A DNA stretch of 45,096 nucleotides from an uncultured Pseudomonadales bacterium (GTDB lineage Bacteria; Pseudomonadota; Gammaproteobacteria; Pseudomonadales; Azotimanducaceae), in the NCBI GenBank assembly GCA_938017975.1, contig CALIKQ010000033.1, positions 1-45,096 on the forward strand, written 5' to 3'. The position numbers and the translations under genes were made by a program. Within the stretch, counting starts at the first letter, position 1. Every line of letters starts with the position of its first letter. Under the pieces are notes generated by a model. It saw only the letters and a program-made list of their open reading frames with translations, made no database searches and was not told where the DNA came from. Below, piece by piece: positions 38,569 to 45,096 of the stretch.

Positions 38569-39083
38569 ATTTTTAAGCAATTACTCTGGATGGATTGCTG
38601 AGCGGCATCGATTAAGGATTGCCTTTCGGATCGAGTGAGGAAGACATCTTGCCCTGAGCTGTTTTTGACCCGAATACGTTTAAACCGATTTAGCTGAAGA
38701 AGGCTGTCGCGAGCATTTTCGCAGTTCCGGGCATAATCGGGTTGCTCCTCGACCCGGAGTACTGGTGCTGCTGGTTTTTTTGAGGCGGATTGCTCTGTTT
38801 CTAGTTGGGTCGTGACTGGTTGCTTATCAGTCGCTGTCTCGGCATCGGGAGGTTCGGACGTTATAACGCCAAAAGGTCTTGGCGGGTTGATCAGTTTGGA
38901 GGGATAAGAATCCGCAGGACGGTCCGCGAAGTGAAGGACCCCCGCAGCGTCTCTCCAACTGTAGATGTCGGGCTTGTCACCAGCACTGACAGAAATGGGC
39001 AGACAGAACATTGCCACAAGGCTTGTAATGACCGTCAGAGCAGTTTGAGTTCGCTGTGATATTTTCAATAACTGCCAGGGCAT
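38565..39083 (-). CDS. DUF4124-domain exported protein
   Basis: A protein of about 172 residues from ATG 39083. A signal peptide is visible (ALTVITSLVAMFCLPISVSAG), then the DUF4124 core DIYSWRDAAGVLHFADRP, a low-complexity linker rich in Pro, Glu, Thr and Lys, and a helical C-terminus with two Cys (NCENARDSL and QSNCLKI). DUF4124 proteins are common in Gammaproteobacteria and have no established function; they are probably periplasmic. The frame runs up to 39203, but that would put an unlikely 40 residues before the signal peptide. It is divergent from ilvI across 97 bases. Confidence 0.8.
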   Translation of the reverse strand: MPWQLLKISQRTQTALTVITSLVAMFCLPISVSAGDKPDIYSWRDAAGVLHFADRPADSYPSKLINPPRPFGVITSEPPDAETATDKQPVTTQLETEQSASKKPAAPVLRVEEQPDYARNCENARDSLLQLNRFKRIRVKNSSGQDVFLTRSERQSLIDAAQQSIQSNCLKI

Positions 39084-39180
39084 GGTGACTCGACAAATTC
39101 CGTACAATCGTTGACTCATAGGATGGTATAGTAAAAAATGCCCGGCCCCAAAGGCAATCTGGCCGAAAAAGGTGCTACCC

Positions 39181-40950
39181 GTGAACGATAAAGAGACGCC
39201 CAATAATTCATCTTCAGATCCTGAGCTGCTGTCGGGTGGGGATGCGCTTGTGCGTGCGCTCCAGGAAGAAGGCGTCGAGAAGATTTTTGGATACCCGGGC
39301 GGCGCGGTGCTTCATATTTACGATGCCTTGTTTCGGCAAAACCTGATCGAGCACTATTTGGTTCGGCATGAGCAGGCAGCAACCCACATGGCCGACGGTT
39401 ATGCTCGTGCAACGGGCCGCCCTGGCGTGGTGCTTGTAACTTCTGGCCCCGGCGCAACAAATGCGATCACGGGCATTGCTACTGCCTATATGGATTCGAT
39501 CCCAATGGTGGTGATCTCGGGTCAGGTGCAGTCGCATTTGATTGGCACGGATTCTTTCCAAGAAACCGATATGGTCGGTATCTCTCGCCCCATCGTTAAG
39601 CATAGTTTTTTAGTCAAGCATGCTTCAGAAATTCCGGCGACCATCAAAAAAGCATTTTACTTGGCCAGTTCTGGTCGGCCTGGTCCCGTCGTGGTCGATA
39701 TTCCAAAGGACATTACCAACCCAGCCGATCTTCATCCTTTTCTCTATCCTGAGTCGGTGGCCATTCGATCCTACAATCCAGCGCAGCGAGGTCATTCGGG
39801 CCAAATTAAAAAAGCAGCAGCGATGCTCATGGCGGCTGAGCGGCCGATGATCTATTCAGGCGGGGGCGTCATTCAGGGCGAGGCATCGGAATTACTCAAA
39901 GCGATTGTGACAGCGCTGGGTTATCCAATCACGAGTACGCTCATGGGGTTGGGGGCTTTTCCGGCAACTGATGCGCAGTTTTTGGGGATGCTTGGGATGC
40001 ACGGCACAGTTGAAGCTAACAACGCAATGCACCATTGTGATGTTCTATTGGCGGTGGGTGCCCGGTTTGATGACCGAGTAACCAATACGGTGTCGAAATT
40101 CTGTCCTTACGCAAAAATCATCCATATCGATATCGACCCGACTTCGATCAGTAAAAATGTCGCGGTAGATGTGCCCATTGTCGGACCTGTTTCCTCAGTG
40201 CTCACCGAGATGCTGGCAGTGATCCAAAATCGACCTGAGCCTCCCACGCAGGATCAAACAGCCGCGCTTTCAGATTGGTGGTCTCAGATCGAGGGCTGGC
40301 GGGCGCAAAATTGTTTGGCTTATGAAACGGATGAAAATCTCATTAAACCCCAACAAGCGGTTCAGGCCGTTTATGAATTAACCAAAGGTCAGGCTTACGT
40401 CAGCTCCGACGTGGGACAACATCAAATGTTTGCTGCGCTTTATTACCCGTTTGATTTTCCTAGGCAATGGATCAATTCGGGTGGTTTGGGAACCATGGGT
40501 TTTGGGCTGCCGGCGGCGATGGGTGTTCAGGTGGCTTTCCCAGAAGCTCAGGTCGTTTGTATCACGGGCGAGGGCAGCATCCAGATGAATATCCAGGAAC
40601 TCTCGACGTGTAGCCAGTACGAGCTTCCAGTGAAAATAATTAATTTAAACAATCGTGCTCTAGGCATGGTGCGCCAATGGCAAGATATGCAGTACGAAGG
40701 CCGGCATTCGCATAGCTATATGGATTCAATTCCAGATTTTAAGGGGCTGGTGGAAGCTTATGGGCACGTCGGGCTGTCGATAAAGACACCTGGAGATCTA
40801 AGACCAGGGCTCGAAGAAGCATTCTCCCAGAAAGATCGTCTGGTTTTTGTCGACATTGAGGTCGACCCCAATGAACATGTCTACCCGATGCATGTTGCGC
40901 CGAACGGGTCGATGCGCGACATGTGGCTCAAGAAAGGAGTTCGAACATGA
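39181..40950 (+). CDS. ilvI: Acetolactate synthase large (catalytic) subunit
   Basis: A 589-residue thiamine-diphosphate enzyme for the first shared step of valine, leucine and isoleucine synthesis. [15 protein letters not shown] and the catalytic Glu in [18 protein letters not shown] mark the N-domain. [10 protein letters not shown] lies in the middle FAD-binding domain. [17 protein letters not shown] and then [17 protein letters not shown] form the diphosphate-Mg2+ site. The start is GTG, either 39181 (chosen; AAAAAGG at good spacing) or 39172. A 17-codon frame upstream (39138-39191) is not rich in branched-chain codons, so classical attenuation is not evident. The ilvH start overlaps its stop. 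Confidence 0.95.
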   Translation: MNDKETPNNSSSDPELLSGGDALVRALQEEGVEKIFGYPGGAVLHIYDALFRQNLIEHYLVRHEQAATHMADGYARATGRPGVVLVTSGPGATNAITGIATAYMDSIPMVVISGQVQSHLIGTDSFQETDMVGISRPIVKHSFLVKHASEIPATIKKAFYLASSGRPGPVVVDIPKDITNPADLHPFLYPESVAIRSYNPAQRGHSGQIKKAAAMLMAAERPMIYSGGGVIQGEASELLKAIVTALGYPITSTLMGLGAFPATDAQFLGMLGMHGTVEANNAMHHCDVLLAVGARFDDRVTNTVSKFCPYAKIIHIDIDPTSISKNVAVDVPIVGPVSSVLTEMLAVIQNRPEPPTQDQTAALSDWWSQIEGWRAQNCLAYETDENLIKPQQAVQAVYELTKGQAYVSSDVGQHQMFAALYYPFDFPRQWINSGGLGTMGFGLPAAMGVQVAFPEAQVVCITGEGSIQMNIQELSTCSQYELPVKIINLNNRALGMVRQWQDMQYEGRHSHSYMDSIPDFKGLVEAYGHVGLSIKTPGDLRPGLEEAFSQKDRLVFVDIEVDPNEHVYPMHVAPNGSMRDMWLKKGVRT

Positions 40951-41441
40951 TTCGAAGAATTATTTCGATCCTTCTTGAGAACGAGGCAGGTGCGCTCTCG
41001 AGAGTTGTCGGTCTTTTTGCTCAGCGCAACTACAACATTGAATCCTTAACCGTAGCTCCCACGGAGGACGAAAGCCTCTCGAGATTGACGCTCACGACCA
41101 GTGCCAGCGACATCGAAGTGGAGCAGATTACAAAACAACTGAACAAACTTGTCGAGGTTGTGAAGCTTGCTGATCTAACGGAAGGCGATCATGTCGAGCG
41201 TGAGTTAATGCTGGTGAAGGTCAAAGCCTCCGGCGCCCAGCGAGCGGAAGTGAAGCGGGTCTCTGACATTTTTAGGGGTCAGATCGTGGATGTGACCTCG
41301 AGTACCTATGCGATCCAGTTATCAGGTACGAGCGATAAGTTAGACGCTTTTATTGGGGCCCTCAGCGAGTCTGTGGTCTTAGAAGTTGTGAGGACCGGGG
41401 TCACTGGCCTGAGTCGTGGTGAAAAGGTTCTTACGCTCTAG
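40947..41441 (+). CDS. ilvH: Acetolactate synthase small (regulatory) subunit
   Basis: A 164-residue regulatory subunit conferring valine feedback inhibition. The N-terminal ACT domain is [20 protein letters not shown] then [17 protein letters not shown]; the C-terminal domain includes [20 protein letters not shown] and [23 protein letters not shown] 40947 overlaps the ilvI TGA (ATGA) and gives the family N-terminus [13 protein letters not shown]. ilvC, which often follows, is not here; pssA comes next after 76 bases. Confidence 0.95.
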   Translation: MIRRIISILLENEAGALSRVVGLFAQRNYNIESLTVAPTEDESLSRLTLTTSASDIEVEQITKQLNKLVEVVKLADLTEGDHVERELMLVKVKASGAQRAEVKRVSDIFRGQIVDVTSSTYAIQLSGTSDKLDAFIGALSESVVLEVVRTGVTGLSRGEKVLTL

Positions 41442-41517
41442 GTGCGGATCCGTCCATATTGCGGATCTGTAGCGAAGAAGCATCTTGAGGCGATAGCGCA
41501 TCAGAAAAGGAATTGGC

Positions 41518-42300
41518 ATGGCAAATGAAACCCAGTCCAACAAAGACTCTATAGCAGACAACGTGACTCCGTTGCCAAAACGCGAAGGCCTCAAGCGCGG
41601 GATCTATCTCTTACCCAACTTAATCACAACCGGGGCACTCTTTGCTGGTTTTTATTCGGTGATCGCGAGCATGAGCGGTGACGTTGAGCAGGCAGCGATT
41701 GCAATTGTGATCGCTGGGTTCTTGGATTCCCTCGACGGGAGGGTTGCGCGCCTGACCAACACACAAAGTGAATTTGGAGTGCAGTACGATAGTTTATCTG
41801 ATTTGGTGGCATTTGGCGTGGCGCCGGCATTGCTGATGTTTAGCTGGGTCCTGATGGACTTGGGAAAACTGGGTTGGTTTATTGCATTTTTGTATATGGC
41901 CTGTGCGGCACTTCGACTTGCGCGCTTTAATACAGCGCCCGACAGTAAAGTGTTTTTTGGTTTAGCCAGCCCCGCTGCGGCAGGTACACTGTCGACGTTG
42001 GCGTGGGTTTGGCACGACAACATGTCGGAACCCGCTGGTCTAGAATTTGGGTTGCCCTTTGGTATTTTGACGGTTGTGCTTGCCGTTTTGATGGTGAGCA
42101 ATATTCGTTATTACAGCCCCAAACATCTTGATGTTAATGATCGAGTCCCTTTTTTACTGATGTTTTCGATCGTCATGCTGTTTGTTGTTGTTGCGGTTTA
42201 TCCACCCGGGATGCTGCTTCTGATCGGTCTTACCTACGCGCTCTCAGGGCCGCTGGTCAGTTTATTGCGTAGACGTAAGAAAGAATTCGGAGAGACCTAG
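41518..42300 (+). CDS. pssA: CDP-diacylglycerol-serine O-phosphatidyltransferase
   Basis: A 260-residue membrane enzyme that makes phosphatidylserine, precursor of phosphatidylethanolamine. The CDP-alcohol phosphotransferase motif is complete: DGRVARLTNTQSEFGVQYDS followed by LSD (about residues 74-96), giving DGxxAR(x8)GxxxDxxxD. About seven membrane helices follow from LLPNLITTGALFAGFYSVIA. It is the Bacillus-like (type II) form, not the phospholipase D-like E. coli form. ATG 41518 follows AAAAGGA. It lies next to the ilv genes, as in several other proteobacteria. Confidence 0.93.
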   Translation: MANETQSNKDSIADNVTPLPKREGLKRGIYLLPNLITTGALFAGFYSVIASMSGDVEQAAIAIVIAGFLDSLDGRVARLTNTQSEFGVQYDSLSDLVAFGVAPALLMFSWVLMDLGKLGWFIAFLYMACAALRLARFNTAPDSKVFFGLASPAAAGTLSTLAWVWHDNMSEPAGLEFGLPFGILTVVLAVLMVSNIRYYSPKHLDVNDRVPFLLMFSIVMLFVVVAVYPPGMLLLIGLTYALSGPLVSLLRRRKKEFGET

Positions 42301-42350
42301 GGGGAAAGCCCCTGCTAAGGCGTCTCACCGGCTTGAACCAAGGAGATGTT

Positions 42351-43343
42351 TTGAACGCTCAGCTCAAGAAGATCACTGAAGCCGCGGTGACGCCAGAAAA
42401 TGTATATCTCAATCGCCGGCAGTACCTAAAGGCAATGGCGCTCAGTCTGGGGGCGGCGAGCATGCCAGGCGCTGCAGTCCAAGCGTCTGATGACCTGGCA
42501 CAAGAAGACGCAGCGCCGCTGTGGATGAAGCAGCACTTGGCCGCGCCGATCGCCAGTCGCTACTCAACCAAGGATGCTATGACGCCCTATGAATACGTCA
42601 CCGGGTATAACAACTTTTATGAGTTTGGAACCGACAAGAGTGACCCAAAGGAATATGGTCAAGATTTCGAGCCCCATCCTTGGTCGGTAACTGTCTCCGG
42701 TGCGGCTGAAAAAACTGGCACCTTTGGGTTAGAAGATGTGCTTAAAGGTCTGTCTATTGAAGAGCGGATCTATCGTTTACGGTGTGTTGAAGCCTGGTCG
42801 ATGGTGATTCCGTGGTTGGGCGTACCGCTTTCGTCTATGTTGAAAAGGTATCGCCCGCTAAGCAGTGCCAAGTTTGTCGTCTTCGAGACAGTGTACAGAC
42901 CTGAGCAGATGCCTGGCCAGCGAGCGTTCTTTAATGCGATCGATTATCCGTACATTGAGGTGCTCCGAATGGATGAAGCGATGCACCCGCTGACGCTGAT
43001 GGCTGTGGGTGTCTACGGGCGATCGCTGCCGAATCAAAACGGAGCCCCGCTGCGTCTTGTGGTGCCGTGGAAATATGGGTTCAAGAGTATCAAGTCGATT
43101 CAAAAAATCTCTTTCGTAGATCAGCGTCCCAAAACAACTTGGGAGCGCGCTAACCCTAGAGAATATGGCTTTTATGCAAATGTGAACCCGAATGTCAGTC
43201 ATCCGCGCTGGAGCCAAGCTCAGGAACGGCGGCTACCTGGCAGCCTGTTTTCAGCCAATCGTATCCCAACGATGATTTTTAATGGCTACGCCGAAGAAGT
43301 CGCAGGCCTCTACCAAGGACTCGATTTGTCGGTTCATTACTGA
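42351..43343 (+). CDS. msrP: Periplasmic protein-methionine-sulfoxide reductase, catalytic subunit MsrP
   Basis: A 330-residue molybdopterin enzyme (formerly YedY) that repairs oxidised methionine in periplasmic proteins. A twin-arginine signal NRRQYLKAMALSLGAASMPG directs Tat export. The molybdenum ligand Cys is in YRLRCVEAWSMVIPWLGVPL; FFNAIDYPYIE and APLRLVVPWKYGFKSIKSI are typical of the family. The start is TTG 42351, which has AAGGAG at good spacing; the upstream TTG 42333 does not. It is paired with msrQ 24 bases downstream. Confidence 0.95.
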   Translation: MNAQLKKITEAAVTPENVYLNRRQYLKAMALSLGAASMPGAAVQASDDLAQEDAAPLWMKQHLAAPIASRYSTKDAMTPYEYVTGYNNFYEFGTDKSDPKEYGQDFEPHPWSVTVSGAAEKTGTFGLEDVLKGLSIEERIYRLRCVEAWSMVIPWLGVPLSSMLKRYRPLSSAKFVVFETVYRPEQMPGQRAFFNAIDYPYIEVLRMDEAMHPLTLMAVGVYGRSLPNQNGAPLRLVVPWKYGFKSIKSIQKISFVDQRPKTTWERANPREYGFYANVNPNVSHPRWSQAQERRLPGSLFSANRIPTMIFNGYAEEVAGLYQGLDLSVHY

Positions 43344-43367
43344 AGCTAGCGTTTCGGGAGGCAACGG

Positions 43368-43982
43368 GTGAGGCATTTTTTAGCGTCTAGAGGGTTTTGG
43401 CTGGTCCTCGGTCTGCCGCTTTATTATGTCTTGTATCAAATCGGCCAGGTGCTTTGGGTCCGGTCCAGCGCTTTGGGTCCAGATCCTGCCCAAGCTTTGG
43501 TGACGCTGCTTGGAGAAATCGCGCTTTGGATGTTGATCCTTGTGCTGGGTGTCAGCCCGTTTCGTCAATTGTTCCACTTCAAGCAATTGCAGCGTCAGCG
43601 TCGCGCCATGGGCGTTGCCTGTTTTGGTTATGCGCTGTTGCATTGGATCGCCTACGCTGCACTTCTGCTTGAATGGCAATGGGAGGCCCTGGGAGAGGAT
43701 CTACTCGAGCGACCTTATATTATTGTCGGCTTCCTCGCCGGGCTGATCTTGCTGGCGATGGCTGTGACCTCTAATGACTGGAGCGTGCGCCGCTTATCGA
43801 GTCGGTGGAAACGACTACACCGATGGGGTTATTTGGCGGCGGTGCTCGTTGTGTTGCATGTCTTTTGGATTGCGCGCAGTAATTATTTCGAGATTTTGGT
43901 CTATGCGCTCGTTGTCGTGGGGCTTTTAGCCGCGCGCGGTTCTTGGTTTGTTAAAAAAATGAAAGCTTTTAAAGAGATTTAA
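43368..43982 (+). CDS. msrQ: Heme-binding membrane subunit MsrQ
   Basis: A 204-residue inner-membrane b-type cytochrome (formerly YedZ, ferric-reductase-like domain) that passes electrons from the quinone pool or flavin reductase to MsrP. About six membrane helices are seen, with heme-ligand histidines in GYALLHWIAYAALL and YLAAVLVVLHVFWIARS, and WKRLHRWGYLA before the latter. LGVSPFRQLF is also typical. The start is GTG 43368, with GGGAGG upstream. It forms an operon with msrP. Confidence 0.93.
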   Translation: MRHFLASRGFWLVLGLPLYYVLYQIGQVLWVRSSALGPDPAQALVTLLGEIALWMLILVLGVSPFRQLFHFKQLQRQRRAMGVACFGYALLHWIAYAALLLEWQWEALGEDLLERPYIIVGFLAGLILLAMAVTSNDWSVRRLSSRWKRLHRWGYLAAVLVVLHVFWIARSNYFEILVYALVVVGLLAARGSWFVKKMKAFKEI

Positions 43983-44636
43983 GATCTTCGTTGAGTTGAT
44001 TGCCGCTCGTCCTTGTAAAGGCTCAACCGGTCGAGAATGTGGAATTGAGACTGCCAGAGTAGTCTATGAGAGGCGCCAGAGTAACCAAGGGTTTCTTCAT
44101 CAGAGAAAATTGCGAACCGCTATGAAATAACAGTTGCAATTGAGTCCTGAGGTCGAGTATCCTGCGCGTCCGGTGCAAGGGCCCACCTCGAAATTAAGAG
44201 GCAGGGAGTGTTGTAAAAGCACCGGAGACGCGTATAATACGCGTCCCGGCCTTAGGGTTGGACTCGAAAGAGAAAGGGCTGTCAGCTAAGGGGCTGAAGC
44301 CGATCAAGACAAAAATTTTAGTTAATCCCACGCCACCGAATGCGTTGGCGCGGGTTATCTCGCTAGAATGGTTTTGATGAAGCTTTTTAAAAATTAGGAA
44401 ACAAGCAATAGGTGTGGGTACTTGTGTGCTGAATGCGATAAATATCAGCAACAAGTTACCGACAATTTATTGAGTGATACTTACTAAATAACGGTAAATT
44501 GCGTTGCTGAGCCAGAACCAATTTAGGGCAATAGTCTTAAAGGAAGTTCTGTCAAAAGATTTGCGAACTTAATCGCAACTGTGTACTGAGGGAGCCTCAA
44601 AAGGGTGTAACGAGGGAAACAGGAATACTTCAATTT
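43983..44636. other. rRNA operon upstream and leader region
   Basis: This 654-base gap holds no convincing protein gene. Its left part (to about 44200) is spacer after msrQ. A promoter lies at 44211-44238. The leader from about 44245 contains an imperfect hairpin, with TTAATCCCACGCCA (44322-44335) opposite TTGGCGCGGGTTA (44345-44357). The expected boxA antitermination sequence is not seen in exact form; GTTCTGTCAAAAG near 44547 is the closest I noticed. Confidence 0.5.
44211..44238 (+). promoter_or_regulatory. rRNA operon P1-type promoter
   Basis: TTGTAA (44211-44216), a 16-base spacer and a perfect TATAAT (44233-44238), followed by a GC-rich discriminator (ACGCGTCCCGG). The combination of a 16-base spacer and GC-rich discriminator is typical of stringently controlled rrn promoters. 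It lies about 400 bases before the mature 16S 5' end. Confidence 0.8.

Positions 44637-45096
<460 letters not shown>

Noticed and set aside
39138-39191. 17-codon upstream frame overlapping the ilvI start, as a possible leader peptide
   Set aside because: It has no run of Ile, Val or Leu codons and no terminator/antiterminator pair is visible, so branched-chain attenuation is not supported.
44194-44454. 86-codon minus-strand frame across the rRNA promoter
   Set aside because: It covers the rrn promoter and leader and has no homology I recognise; spurious.

Overview
The window looks like a chromosomal segment of a free-living, probably marine, gammaproteobacterium. The evidence is the 5' end of a gammaproteobacterial-type 16S rRNA gene at the right edge, and a core block that follows the order known from Pseudomonas and relatives: ispB divergent from rplU-rpmA-obgE-proB, then rpsT, murJ-ribF-lspA-fkpB-ispH and a minor type IV pilin operon. 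bamD/rluD/pgeF, ilvIH, pssA and msrPQ add to this. No intact phage, insertion sequence or CRISPR array is visible.

Left part (1-8500): an unrecognised small protein sits behind two operator-like palindromes. Next comes a two-component system on the minus strand that resembles the 'proteobacterial dedicated sortase system' kinase and regulator, although no sortase is in view. A ribokinase, an exported PqqB-like metallo-beta-lactamase-fold protein and a GltS-like transporter follow. The 800-base gap after the transporter is very AT-rich and carries about five copies of an ATATCC(C/T)TAAA-type motif in both orientations.

Middle-left (8500-17700): a stand-alone second-type elongation factor G, a DUF1289 protein, a 2-hydroxyacid dehydrogenase, an AraC-type regulator, a CoA-acylating aldehyde dehydrogenase resembling sulfoacetaldehyde dehydrogenase, a ZntB-type transporter and a HAD phosphatase. 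Between the last two lies an untracked C-terminal scrap of a tyrosine recombinase. It is on the 3' side of a tRNA-Pro(CGG) gene, which suggests the scar of an old integration.

Core block (17700-35106): polyprenyl synthesis, ribosomal proteins L21, L27 and S20, Obg GTPase, proline synthesis, lipid II flippase, riboflavin kinase/FAD synthetase, lipoprotein signal peptidase, an FKBP isomerase and IspH. These are packed with 1-4 base overlaps. ileS, which normally separates ribF from lspA, is absent. The block continues into pilE-fimU-pilV-pilW-pilX-pilY1, where the large PilY1 carries extra cadherin/Ig-like modules before its VWA domain.

Right part (35154-45096): a detached FimT-like prepilin, bamD divergent from rluD-pgeF, a DUF4124 protein, acetolactate synthase ilvI-ilvH, phosphatidylserine synthase, the periplasmic methionine sulfoxide reductase pair msrP-msrQ, and an rRNA operon promoter and leader followed by a partial 16S gene. 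Several conserved genes appear to start with TTG (ribokinase, rpsT, pilW, bamD, msrP). All functional calls rest on reading motifs and remembered family features, since no database search was possible.
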